Source: Diphasiastrum complanatum | Taxonomy: Eukaryota > Streptophyta > Lycopodiopsida > Lycopodiales > Lycopodiaceae | Direction: 5' to 3' | Length of the DNA stretch: 64,000 bases | Assembly: GCA_029204225.1 (NCBI GenBank) | Contig: CM055095.1 | Location: forward strand, 56,115,591 to 56,179,590 | Part shown: piece by piece, positions 9,958 to 20,609 of the stretch | Position numbering within the stretch: position 1 is the stretch's first letter | Layout of the letters: each line of letters begins with the position of its first letter | Program-made: the position numbers and the translations under genes | The notes under the pieces: generated by a model | Database searches by the model: none | The model's input: only the letters and a program-made list of their open reading frames with translations | Told to the model about the DNA's origin: nothing

Positions 9958-10311
9958 TATAGTCAGAGGTGTACTTCCAACAGATTATCGCCTCAATCCT
10001 TTTTATATTTGAAGCTCTCCCTTCTGTCAGCCGGGCCCCACAGCTCTCTTTTCTTCTTTATTAAATCATCTTCAATGAAAATATCCCTTCCTCAAACTTA
10101 GCACGCCCACATCACCTGAGAGCCAAGTAGGAACCAGGTCATTTGTGTCCAAGCAAGCACACGACAAACGGAACATACCAACCAAAGCAAACACAGAGGA
10201 TCCTTCTCAAGCCACAAACCCCCCTTGAGACCGGACGTAGGACCTTTGCCTAGCCGCGCCCACACAAATCTATCACAGAATTAGCCCACGGGGAAACATC
10301 CATCCAACCAT

Positions 10312-10720
10312 CCGTGCTTTCACCATTAAGCAGCACATTGCCTCAGTCACGCCCCACCACTTTTTGGTCGATAGCCCTTATAGCTAAACGATCGGTAGCT
10401 ATCCCGCACCGGCAGCTAACCACCCGTGCTTTACACCCGAATTCAAGCAGCATCTCTGTATCAATGGTTAACCCGTACAGTTCGAATATGTCGCCCCGCA
10501 CCCCACAAGGTACAGACCGTGCTTTCACCTACCTAGGCAGCACTTTGCCTCATCCGTCCTACGTGCAGACAGCGCCAGGCCCGAACCGCGAGAACTGACC
10601 GTGCTTACACCTCGAGGGCAGCACTTTGACTCATCAAGTCCCCCGTTCTGCCGACCACCCCGACCGTGGACGCACCCGTGTTTACACTGTGGGCAGCACC
10701 TTGCGCAACTGTTGTCCTGA
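10312..10720. repeat. Five-copy degenerate repeat in the element leader
   Basis: Copies near 10312, 10422, 10516, 10598 and 10675 share CCGTGCTTTACACC followed 10-20 bp later by GCAGCACTTTGCCTCA or variants. Spacing shrinks from about 110 to about 77 bp. They lie in the 5' leader, between primer site and Gag start, where packaging or dimerisation signals are often found. Confidence 0.65.
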
Positions 10721-10776
10721 CAAATCCCAAAAACGTGGCCATCCCTGTGAGACTTGCGTAGCTGACCGGCTAGTCG

Positions 10777-10788
10777 GCTCTGATACCA
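10777..10788 (-). promoter_or_regulatory. Primer-binding site, tRNA-iMet type
   Basis: The minus strand reads TGGTATCAGAGC two bases inside the 5' LTR, the standard complement of the 3' end of plant initiator methionine tRNA. Confidence 0.92.
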
Positions 10789-10790
10789 CA

Positions 10791-11716
10791 TGTTGCGCCG
10801 GCGCCTCAAAGGGCGCTGGGACTTGAGCGGTCTCCCCAACACGCGCTTAAGTCTAACATTCATCCATCATGCACTTACGTAAAAGCCAACTCAGAATCGT
10901 AACAAGCTTAACCATTCAGACTTAAGAAAACTGGAATCCCAACCAACCCGAAAGCCAACTCAGAATCCGTCCCCAAAAGGTAACCAAAGGCAAAGACAAG
11001 CCACACATGAAACCCAAGGCATAGTGGTTGCCAAACTGACCAATTGGCATAGCGGCAAGCCCCATGTCGATGACAGGGACCCTTAGGCGCCAGCGACGCA
11101 AAAAGGTTGTAGTAAGGGTCCTTCCACTTGGACCAGTCCCGAAGGCGAAACCGAAATGGTAATCATCCCCAAGGATCAACTTTATTAGATTTGGAAGAGG
11201 ATACATTCATACATAGATTGACCGGTCTCGGGGCGGGGCCACCAACACGTGCTGGGCATTGTGCCTGGCTCGTGCTGGTAGAGGGAGCTGAGACCTGGCG
11301 ACTGGATTCCTGGCGCTGGTTGAGCTGCCCAAGTTTATGTCTGCCGGACTCCCCCTATAGTTCTGCTGTGATTCGGCGCACCCCCTCTGGTTTGAAACAT
11401 AGTGCTTTCTGGTAAAGCACGCTTTTTAGGACTTAGTTTTTTATTTTGCTGATTAAGCCTGGCAAGCCTGGCAGAATCAGTCTGGCTCCCGGATATGGGT
11501 CCCGGGAGCCGTCCCGGCGGCCGAATCAACCTGCTTTCCTGACTAGGCCATGACTCGAGCTCCAGAGCTAGCTCATGACTTTGTGACTACTTGACTGGCT
11601 CACCACAGGTCGGAGGCTCAGTCCTTGACATTCTAACTTGCTCTGGGACCTTAGGGAGTGTCACCCCTTTGAGTCTTACAGGGCACGCTGGGTGCACCCA
11701 AGTCAGCTTTACAACA
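10791..11716 (-). repeat. 5' LTR of the Gag-only element
   Basis: 926 bp, TG...CA ended, nearly identical to 6456-7376. It should hold the element promoter; I see no unambiguous TATA box. Confidence 0.93.
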
Positions 11717-11721
11717 CCCTC

Positions 11722-12650
11722 AAACCACCCTTTTTAGTTGTTTGAGGTGGTATGATTCACATGATGAAGGAGATCACATTGTATAAGTTGGTTGATGAGA
11801 ATATGAACATTAAAATAGAAATGAAGTGGCTCAAGTGACCGTGTCGACTATCACCCAAAACTAGAAATGGTGTAGAATTTCCAAAGTAACTAATGTGGGC
11901 TAGTGCATGCCATGACTATGGAGCACTCTATGGAGCAATATAGATGGTCACTACATAGAAACTCTAGTAATGCTAATGCTAATTAAAAGATGATAAGTTA
12001 TTTCAACCAAGTACCTAAATTACTCGATAAAAGAAAGCAAGACTAGATCTCAACCATATTCACCTATCTTTTTACATGAAAATATTGCTTCAAGAGGACC
12101 TTAGATCCTCTATATTCACATTGTTAGAGTGATGGGTAACCTCACATTGTACTATGTATCGTTCATGAGGAGGTGCCCTACAGCCTGTAGCAAGATTGAG
12201 CCGCCTGTAGCATGATTGAGCCGCAGGGCAACGAATCTAGCTAGAAGGTTGCAGTGCACCATCGATGAGGATGAACAATACATGATGATGAGGATGAACA
12301 ATACATGACGTAACATTTGGAGATGGGCGGTCCTGATAAAATCTGGTTGCAAGCCTGTACTATGGCTCAAAAATCTGCCTGTTCTTAACCAATCGGATGA
12401 TGCCATGTGTCCGGTATCATTGCTCACAAAGGCTACTACCCAACTTTTCTTATCGTAATCAAGTGAACTTATTTGTAGACAAGATTTGCTGTAGAATTGT
12501 ATCTCTGATAATTATTTTACAAGAGTTCCCAGCCTCAAATTGGTCTAATTTTCAATAGATTATACATGTAATGGGTATTTTTGATCTGATTATCTCAAAT
12601 CTTTAAAAATATAGCCCTCAGTTAAGAAGAGCCTGAGTATGCATGTTTAT
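11722..12650. other. Intergenic stretch with two small tandem duplications
   Basis: A 20 bp unit is duplicated at 12183-12222 (GCCTGTAGCAAGATTGAGCC) and a 23 bp unit containing GAGGATGAACAATACATGA is duplicated at about 12264-12309. No gene is recognised. This is the continuation of the DNA interrupted by the LTR element at 6451. Confidence 0.55.
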
Positions 12651-12659
12651 AGAACACTG

Positions 12660-13255
12660 TCAATCTGTCTGTAAATAAAACATGTCGTTTTCTTCAGAAT
12701 ACTTGAAAAAAATTCTGAAGCAGTCCTTCAATTGGTCTTTGTGCAGATAAATGCTTGTTGGTATTCTTTTACCGTCTTGCCCGACCTCCATGGCTCCGAT
12801 CCGCGTACACGGGCCCAGGTGCTTCAAAGCGAGGTACCTTGCCTCCTTTGCAGACACAACCATTATATCAGCTCCCCACACACGGTGTTCGCATTCCTTC
12901 AGCACAATCTCATGATTTGTTGTATTGATTATTTTGACAAGCTTATCCTGGAATAAGCTTTTGATGCTTTTGATTAAACTGACCTGTTTTAAACCTTCAA
13001 AACCTCCAAAGGATTTCAGCTTCCTTATAGTCCTTGCAGAACTCAATCTAGCTATTTCAGTGAAGCTTTTAAGCTTTGTAAGTGTCTTCCGCTGGTTGAA
13101 GCTCTTGGATCTAAACATCAGCAAAGTGTTCAAATCCACCTGCAAACCAGTGGATACGTCAGCCCTCATTTGGATGTTCAAAATCATGTGACTTGCGCAA
13201 TTAAAAGAATGCATAAATACTTTCTCCAACTCCATAAAAAGATCCGAGACACAAG
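12660..13255 (-). CDS. Unrecognised coding exon, likely last exon of a hypothetical gene
   Basis: The frame is open for 191 codons from an internal Met, and extends seven codons upstream to a strong acceptor (TTTTTTCAG) next to 13255. It ends at a stop at 12660-12662. The product is basic, with repeated lysine-rich helices (KLKSFTEIARLSSARTIRKL and RKLKSFGGFEGLKQ). A more ordered C-terminal part contains VWGADIMVVSAKEARYLALK and IGAMEVGQDGKRIP. I recognise no family. Upstream minus-strand blocks at 13293-13490 and 13560-13722, plus a 5'-UTR-like exon at 14544-14700, suggest a multi-exon gene of 2 kb. Whether it is intact cannot be judged by eye. Confidence 0.4.
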
Positions 13256-13292
13256 CTGAAAAAATCTTGTCAGAACAAAGGTACTGCGTATT

Positions 13293-13490
13293 TCAAATAA
13301 GAACTGTTAACAATCGATTTATGTCTTGAAGCGGTAGTCGCTGGAATTCCCAATATAAGACAACCATATTCAAAAACTGTCTCAACATGTACATCCAAAA
13401 CTCAAGAACATCCAAAAATCTATAAATTGCATGTGCGACACGTATTCCAATCCTTTTTTTTAAGAGATGAAGAAGATTGTTGAGATGCAT
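13293..13490 (-). CDS. Possible internal exon of the same hypothetical gene
   Basis: A 65-codon hydrophobic open block (AIYRFLDVLEFWMYMLRQF, LPLQDINRLLTVLI) lies between the two other minus-strand blocks. Boundaries are uncertain and no motif is recognised. It could be a membrane-associated segment or chance. Confidence 0.25.
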   Translation of the reverse strand: MHLNNLLHLLKKRIGIRVAHAIYRFLDVLEFWMYMLRQFLNMVVLYWEFQRLPLQDINRLLTVLI

Positions 13491-13559
13491 CTGCTGCCAA
13501 ATGCGTTCAATTAGCGCAAGACATATTCCTCCAAGAATTTCAGCGCACAGGAGATAACG

Positions 13560-13722
13560 CCAAATAGAAATTTCTGCAGCAATCTAAATTGCAGTGGCCA
13601 AAGCATTGCTGGTATTATGACTGGATGGATCTTCTTGTTACGTTGGACTAATCCTTTTTGCATCCTTCGCATCGTGAGGTTCCAATACCATGAATCACTA
13701 ACCAGCTCTTGTATTTCAATTA
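13560..13722 (-). CDS. Possible internal exon of the same hypothetical gene
   Basis: A GCGCAG acceptor at 13723-13728 opens a frame reading EIQELVSDSWYWNLTMRRM and FRLLQKFLFGVISCALKFL, ending at a TAA near 13563. One base shift leads into the next open block (LIERIWQQMHLNNLLHLL, to 13293), so either an unrecognised splice or a frameshift lies near 13565. Hydrophobic and aromatic composition; family unknown. Confidence 0.3.
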
Positions 13723-14543
13723 GCTGCGCTTAACTTGCCTTATTCTGGAGAGGAGCTTCATCAAAAACTATACTCACCTAACTACAGGACAATAAACTCC
13801 TCAACGACGGATGCAGTCCCTTCGAAACAGGTGGAATCCTCTCCAAAACAGTTCGTTTCAGGCCGGAAAATCAGTGACATTCCTTGCAAATCTTCTCTAT
13901 TAGAGCAATTAAAGTATCCCCTTCTAGCTCCTCCTTTGGAATTTTTGGATCTACCTCATTCGAACAATTCATTCTCCAACAGTCGATCCGATTTTGAAGA
14001 CCATTTTTTGATAATTTTACGAATAAGGATGTTCATGTAGATGGCATGTGTTAGCAAACAATTCCGATCTCAATTGGAACCTCAAACGCAGCACAAATAT
14101 GTATGTCAAAGAGAAAAGAGGTGCAAGAGCTTATCAAAAGGAGCATTAGAAACCTACTATTTGATCTCGATTCATGGAAGAATTGCAATTATCGCGATGC
14201 CACCTTCTGAACATGTCAAAAACTATGATTCAAAAAGACAACAACGACAGTGGCAAATGCCTTAAGTAGCCGTTCAAGCATACAGAATTCCTCAAAAAGA
14301 CACATCACGCAACATAGAACCTAGCACTGCTGCTCGGCATACAGACGTAGTTCGAACAACATTAGTCCAAATACAAAGACATCACATGTAATAGAAACCT
14401 CACAAGAAGTATGATAAGCATGTCGATTGTCACTAGAGCAGCAGAATCAAATAGCACGAGAATTTCATAAAGCCAAAGCAGATCTGCAACAATTTTACCA
14501 CAAATCCAAAACGCAACAAACCATAGCAAATGCAAAAGGTTAC

Positions 14544-14700
14544 CCGGAGGAGGAAATTGGCAATTGCTTGCCTATGCTTGTTGAAGATCTTCGAGGAAGA
14601 GATAAATAGATAGATCCAATTGCTCCTTCGCTCTCTGGAATGGATCGCAAAATGGGCAGAGAATGAATATATATATATATGTATGACATTGATGTTTTAT
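14544..14700 (-). other. 5'-UTR-like exon candidate for the hypothetical minus-strand gene
   Basis: The minus strand has an AT-repeat (TATATATATATAT near 14668-14681), then CT-rich sequence and a donor-like CCTCCGG|GTAACC at 14544/14543. This resembles a plant promoter and a non-coding first exon. Evidence is compositional only. Confidence 0.25.
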
Positions 14701-16450
14701 CTACGGAAAAAGGGAAAGAAGGAAGGAAGAGATGGAAAAGACAGTAAGGATGCGTGGAAGCTGCGTCCAATCGCAGAATTCTCATGTGGCCAACAGCGCG
14801 TCCACCACCGCCTCCTCCTCGTGCAATCTCTTGAGTCCGCGCCATTCAAATCATGCCACGTTTCACAACACTTAATCTTTGTTATTGCTCATACTCGGTC
14901 AATAGCCCCAGGCCCTTCCGGTGACTTCTAAGGGGCTTGCCATTTCACCTTGGCGCAGGGTCCCCATTAGCTAGTTGAACGGGTTTGCAGGTTCTCTCGT
15001 TCTCTCCCGCATCTATTGTAATTAAAATTTTAATGTTCTCGAGCCGCTCACGCTGCTCGGGACCCTTTTTTTTGAAATTTTCTTTCTTGTTTTTTTTTTT
15101 CGGGCAGCAGTGACGCTGCCCCAAGGGCAGCCTGACCCTGCCCTGCAAAAAAAAAAAAAAAACTTTCCATTTTTCAAATTTTTAACCCTCCGCTTTGCCC
15201 ACCCGACAAAACCCTGCCCTGCCCGCCCAAAACGCCTGCCCGCCCGCACAATTGTAGGCTCACATCGCTAGTGTAATCTTAAAATTTTGTGCAAACTCGC
15301 TCACCCGTTCTTTGACTCATGCTTTTGATTGAAGTTGACTTCCCCACTAGCCTCGCGAGCACGAAAAGGCAATGTAAGTATTAAACTAACTAATAAATTT
15401 TTAATATAAATATTTTTTTCTCTTATTTAATTTCATTTTTAAAGCCTCGTTGATAATGAAATACACTACAAAAACTAATAAATAAATACTTATATAGATT
15501 TCGATTTTAAGGATTTAATGATAATGAAGTACACTATATAAATCAATAAAGAAAAAGAAAAAGAAAAGTAACTATAAAAAATTATTAAGTCTTGTCACCA
15601 TGAATGTGATTAATCTTATAAAATGAGATCCATCCTTCCACCCAAAGGATTATAAAATATTTTTTTTTGAGAAATTAGATTGTTTCATTGTATTTTCATG
15701 CACAAGTGCCCCCGCATTTTCTTCCTATTAGATCTTAACAAAATATTGGCCCTTACCCTTCCATTTGGATCTCAAACACAATTATGGCCCTTATGTGTTT
15801 CACAAATACCACCACTTCCACTAGGTGGAATGTGAGATGTCAAAAAAGAAAAGGTGCTAGCTCGTTGAAGCTCATGATGTCGCTCAACATTTTCACTTTC
15901 TTAGGACCCCTATTTGTTCTCTTTCTTGTTGGGAGAGAGGGAATAAGTCGTGTGTGAGAAACGAAAATAGCTAAAAAGAAAGACGAACACGAACAAAATT
16001 TTGGCCCAAATTGAGGCCCAAAGTATTTCCATGTGCAATGTAGTAAGCTATACACAAAGAATAGTAATCATGGAGACGATAACTCGACTTAAGAAATGCC
16101 TTTGAAAATTGGGTGGAAGGAGAGAGATGCGTGTGTGCTTCTAATGCGAGGTATAGAATTGGGGACTCCCATTATATAGAAAGACACCCTTAACAATTTA
16201 CTTCGAAACCAAAATTGGCCTTTGCTTTGCAAAAGACATAGCACATGCACATTACAACCAAATGTGCATGTGCCACATAGTGTACACGCCACGGAAATAT
16301 GCTTGTGATATGGGACAACTAGTCATTACTTTTCCACAGACATTTTGTTGCTATTAAGAATCGCCATAAAAAAACCTAGCACTTAGGCATAACATAAGAG
16401 GAGGCCCTCCTGCTGCCCTAGGCAACCCTCCTAGGATGGAAGGACCTACG
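14700..16450. other. Gene-free stretch with homopolymers and CTGCCC-rich patch
   Basis: No gene is recognised. Poly(T) runs lie near 15065 and 15090, and a run of 15 A near 15146. A CTGCCC/CCCGCC-rich patch occupies about 15105-15250. The rest is AT-rich. Confidence 0.5.
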
Positions 16451-16465
16451 ATGAGGACCTTAATG

Positions 16466-16496
16466 CCCCCACCCCCACCCCCACCCCCACCCCCCT
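16466..16496. repeat. (CCCCCA)n microsatellite
   Basis: About five CCCCCA units in a row. Confidence 0.9.
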
Positions 16497-16693
16497 CCTC
16501 CAAAAACAAAGAACAACAACAAAACAAAATGATGGTGTTAATGAAAAACTTAACATCAAAATATTAAGTGTCTCATTTATAAAGGTCCCAATATTGATCA
16601 TTCGTTTTAGGAAAGGCTTGAATCCCAATGTTGACCATTCATTTTAGGAGAGGATTGTTCGTGGAAAAGGGCATTGAAAGTTTCATGGCAATG

Positions 16694-16711
16694 GAGAGAG
16701 AGAGAGAGAGA
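16694..16711. repeat. (GA)n microsatellite
   Basis: About nine GA units. Confidence 0.9.
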
Positions 16712-16897
16712 ATAATTTTGTGTTGAATGTTAAAAGTGGAACAAACTTTTGCTATCATGCAAAGTTTGGGCACCCTCTCTCCTCCTATATAAGGGAACAA
16801 TTTATCCATTGCCATTTTGCCATAAAATCACAACTCAACATAATTTCCTCACAATGTTTAAATGCCAAGTTTCTCTAGTGGAAAAGTCATTGGACTC

Positions 16898-16898
16898 A

Positions 16899-16929
<31 letters not shown>

Positions 16930-17290
16930 TAAAAAACCTAACCTTAAAAAAACCCTAAAACTTAAAAATCCATAACTCTCGCGTTCTCCCACTCTCACTC
17001 ACACATCTCCCTCTCTCTCTCTCGCCTCTCGGCGCTCTCTCGCACCTCTCCCGTCTCAGCTCTCTCTCAACGCACCTCTCTCTCTCTCTCTATTTTTCTC
17101 TCTACAAACCCTAACCCTTGAAACAAAACTCAAGTTCTCTCTCTGCGCTCTCTCATCATCTGTCCCCGCTCTCTCACCCCTCTCTCACAATTTCTCTTTT
17201 CCCTCTCATCCTCTCTCTCTCTCTTTCTCTCTCACTCACCATATCTCCCCTCTCATGCTCTCGAGTCTCTCACCTCACCTTGTCCTCACT
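16898..17290. repeat. CT-rich tract with telo-box-like motifs
   Basis: A (CT)n run at 16898-16925 is followed by 350 bp of pyrimidine-rich sequence with further CT runs. AAACCCTAA-type motifs occur near 16950 and at 17106. CT-rich DNA with telo boxes is common in plant 5' untranslated regions, but no convincing gene follows, so a promoter role is only a possibility. Confidence 0.6.
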
Positions 17291-17936
17291 CGTTATCCCT
17301 CTCCTCACTCTCCCTCCAGTGCTGGGACTAATCATCCAGAGGCTAAAGCCCTCGATAGAATAATGCTGGAAACTGGCGTGCTCAAGCTTGCCTTCTAGAT
17401 CAATTCCCCTGATTCATCCTCCTCGGAAACATGAATAAGAACATCACGGACACTCACCATTCCTATGTCCTGCTTCCTTACTCCGCCCGTGGACTTGTGT
17501 GACTACACGATCATAGATCCACCAGCTCCGATCCACTGCCCAGACGGTGCAGCCACTAGCATTGCAACATCGTTCGCTAACAACACATTGAAGGTGTCGC
17601 CCACAGTGGCTATGCAAAGCACCTCGATCAGCCTGCGCTTATTCTGCAATGTGCACCAATTGCTGCACCGTCGCATTTTCATCCTCCTCGCAGCACACAG
17701 CAGCTCCTGGTCTCCCTTTCTCTCTTTTTTCTTTAGCGATCAATCTCACTCGCCGCGCTCGCTTCCTAGAACCTTCTCTATTTGCGCTTTCTAGAGATTT
17801 CGTGCACTCTCCCGTCTCTTCCCAGTCACAAAACCGACAGCTGCAGGTGACTGGGAACCGACAGCTGCAGGTAAACTGAGATTTAGGGCACACGTGGCCC
17901 AATGAAAACTCATGATTCAAATTTTCTTCACAACAG

Positions 17937-18005
17937 CCTACATTCTCTCTCTCTCAACATTTTGCTACCCTACATTCTCTCTCTCTCTCTCTCAACATTT
18001 TGCTT
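17937..18005. repeat. Tandem duplication with embedded CT runs
   Basis: CTACATTCTCTCTCTC...CAACATTTTGCT occurs twice in a row, differing in CT-repeat length. Confidence 0.75.
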
Positions 18006-18030
18006 TGAGTATGATTTTCTATTCAACTTA

Positions 18031-18050
18031 ACACACACACACACACACAC
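18031..18050. repeat. (AC)10 microsatellite
   Basis: Ten AC units. Confidence 0.9.
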
Positions 18051-18577
18051 AAACGTTTATTAATGGTGACAATGTTACGAACTTTGACCTATTCATGTCA
18101 CAGTACCAAAAGAAAGAAGACGTCAATGGCATTGAAGGACTACACAAGCAACTTAAAAACTACAACTGTTTTGATGACTTTTAATTTACGTTATGTCGGA
18201 TGTAGAAAGACTGCTCTGAAGACTTTCATTTTATTTTATGTTGGACGTAAAAAAAACTGCTCAGTGACTAGCTAGGTTTTTCGTAAAACTTGCACTTTTA
18301 TTATAGACCCTAAGTTACAATTTTAAGACAATGAGGTATTGCGACTTACTTCCCAATAGTTTAGTTTTTTTACGCTATCTCCTTGGACTTTAAGTTAAGC
18401 TTTGTCTTTTTTGTTTGTCTCTACGTTCACTGTTGTCTAGCTTTTCTTTCTTTTTTATTGTTCCCTTGCTTGATTGTGTCTTGTGGGTTTTGCTAGTTTT
18501 TTCGTTACTTGTATTTTTGTTTTTTGGATTGGTTTTACATGGTTTTGTTAAAAAAAAAAATTGGATGGGGCCCCTCC

Positions 18578-18581
<4 letters not shown>

Positions 18582-18643
<62 letters not shown>
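18582..18643. repeat. Long (TC)31 microsatellite
   Basis: About 31 uninterrupted TC/CT units, the longest simple repeat in the window. Confidence 0.95.
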
Positions 18644-18646
<3 letters not shown>

Positions 18647-18659
18647 AAACAGTGGTTGT

Positions 18660-19560
18660 GAGCAACCAAATCATATTCTAATAATCTTCTCTAGGGTGCA
18701 GAGCTAGGGCATAGCCAGCTACATGATTAGATGGGATAAAAAACGCTCCAGAATTTCACGATGAAAAATAGACTAGCAAATCATGAAAACGTGGAGAGGA
18801 GGCCACTGGCCAACACGTGCGGAGAAGAGGACGTAGCGTCTTGAAGGTTGTAGTGATTGCAGAGCATCAAGTCGATGCACAAGAGCTCGTGAGCTGTCGG
18901 ATCATGGATATGGAAGATTAACTGTACAAAGAGAAGGTCGTTAAATCATTGGCAGTTCACTGGATGGAGCCAAAAGGTGGCACTTGAAGTTTGAAGAAAA
19001 TTTTTGAAAAAACTTTAATAAAAGGACCTGACATGTAGAATGGACAATTCTTCATTAAAAAAAACTTCATAGTAAGTGGCAAAGGGGTTAACTATAGCTA
19101 TAAAGCACCCTTTTTTCCATCCTTGGGCCAAATGGAACTCTGAAAAATACTGCATAGAGCCGATGAATAGAGTATCATCACTGAGTAAGGAGAAATGCAT
19201 TTCGGAGCTGTTTTATCACCCTTCAAGGGGTTGGAGTGTGGGTGACCTAGTCATAGGCTATTTTTGTTGTTTTAGTGCCATAAGTCCAAATTTTGGTTGG
19301 TGTTTTTTACAATAGGGTGGTACAGTGAAGTATTATCGCATCAAAATCATGTTTTCTTACTTCTTTGAAAGTGGTAAATGTGGAATGAAGGTGAATGGGG
19401 GCTGATGGAGGGAGCTAGTATTGGCGATGGAATTGCAATTTGGCATCGTGACAACTAAAAATTAGTGACAATTTTGAGAAGGTGAGCAATCATAGGTGAG
19501 ATAGAGGTATGGTATGGTATTCTCATAATTAGGTTCAATTTTTGGAGTTCGAACTGACCA
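18660..19560. other. Gene-free stretch
   Basis: No protein family, RNA gene or delimited repeat recognised. The last 100 bp may already belong to the inverted duplicate that runs off the far end of the window. Confidence 0.45.
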
Positions 19561-20515
19561 ATTTCGGGTGACATTTGGAGGGAGGTTCTCATTGGCAAAA
19601 TCGTCGATAGGCGGCAATGACACGCGCATTTTCAACTTGAGGATTTCTCGTTCAAGGGAGAGATCAACACTAGCTTGGAGATACACACATTTGGTGGTCA
19701 CAAGTGATAGAAATATGTGGTGGTGCTAGTTGGAAGCCATTGATCTAGATAAATATGAATTTTTTTGAAATGGGTCAAAATCTTTAAAAAAATAACCATT
19801 TAGTAGTTTTGTAAATTTTTCCCAAAAACATGTCTTTGTGTGGAAAAATTCTCAAATTTCACAAACATATATAATACAAAAAAAATGCATTTTTTCTAAA
19901 GAATTAAACTTTTCAATAAAAAGCAGAAAATAAAAAATTCCTATATGTAAACAAAATACATGAATATTTAGCATTTTTAATAATCTGTATTAACTTTTTA
20001 CAAATAACTCATAGAATAGATTCAAAGCATTACATAAGAAATCCACAAAATTTTAAAAAACACCGAAAATATTTTTTGATTTCTTCATCAAATCCACAGG
20101 TAGATTCTCATCTGAGTCACCATCCATTGCAGACAAAAAAAATTTGCATTGTGACTTTGCTTTGTTGTTGTAGTTGAGGATGGTAGACACGTAAACCCAA
20201 GATGTTCTTATAAAATTGATATTGTTGACTTCCATAGATGATTCTTCATTGTCAACTCAAAATTAAAAGCAAGCACATCCACATCTTCAAGATTTATATC
20301 ATCAACTCATGGCCGAACGTCTCCTTTTGCCCTTTGGATCTAACTACAACATTTCTAGTTCATACCTTCCTAAGAAAGCATTTGTCGAAGTGGTATGCAT
20401 CCAATGCACACGTACAATTTTCACCCTCATTGCTTTGAATGAAGCCAAGCACTTTAGCAATCCAAAATGGATGATTTTCACTATTTCTCGAAGCTAAAAA
20501 TGCAATGAGGCTCCC
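19560..20515 (-). repeat. Inverted duplicate of 63043-64000, with decayed coding sequence
   Basis: This segment matches the reverse complement of 63043-64000 along its whole length with scattered substitutions. Both copies keep coding remnants in the same order on their sense strand. These are WIAKVLG and VHWMHTTSTNAFLGSYELEM (intact at 63 kb), then a block with SAMDGDSDENLPVDLMKKSK (20053-20235 minus), then LQASVDLSLEREILKLKMR (19462-19701 minus). I do not recognise the family. The first block resembles small chromo/BAH-like modules seen in transposon proteins, which is weak inference. The matching copy is cut by the window end, so the true length is unknown. Confidence 0.85.
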
Positions 20516-20609
20516 TACATTGATTTCACCAAGATTACCAGACCACTTAGCCTTATTGGCTTTTACAGTCTAATGATTCTAGAACCCACATAAATTTCGC
20601 GTTCTTCGC

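Larger units (their letters stand above)
6451..11721 (-). mobile_element. Complete non-autonomous Gag-only LTR retrotransposon with CCCTC target duplication
   Basis: Two near-identical direct repeats of 921 and 926 bp (6456-7376 and 10791-11716) flank a 3.4 kb interior. Both start TGTTG and end CAACA, and the element is bordered by a perfect 5 bp duplication, CCCTC, at 6451-6455 and 11717-11721. The element reads on the minus strand: the right LTR is the 5' LTR, with the primer-binding site just inside it and a polypurine tract just inside the left LTR. The single ORF encodes Gag and a retroviral-type protease; reverse transcriptase, RNase H and integrase are absent. This matches the plant class called TR-GAG. 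By eye the LTRs differ at about seven substitutions plus one 5 bp indel (under 1%), indicating a fairly recent insertion mobilised in trans by an autonomous relative. Confidence 0.93.

Noticed and set aside
10590-10863. Arg/Cys-rich minus-strand frame near the 5' LTR of the Gag-only element
   Set aside because: It spans the primer site and LTR boundary, which are non-coding signals; its composition reflects the leader repeats.
13735-14040. 101-codon plus-strand frame (PYSGEELHQKL...)
   Set aside because: No family or splice signals recognised, and it sits opposite a better supported minus-strand exon model; kept out for lack of support.
17100-17120. Interstitial telomere repeat
   Set aside because: Only single AAACCCTAACCC-like motifs occur, not a tandem array; better read as telo boxes.
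16749-17363. Open frames rich in Ser-Leu across the CT tracts
   Set aside because: They arise from (CT)n repeats, which code for alternating Ser and Leu in any open frame; same for 18390-18681.
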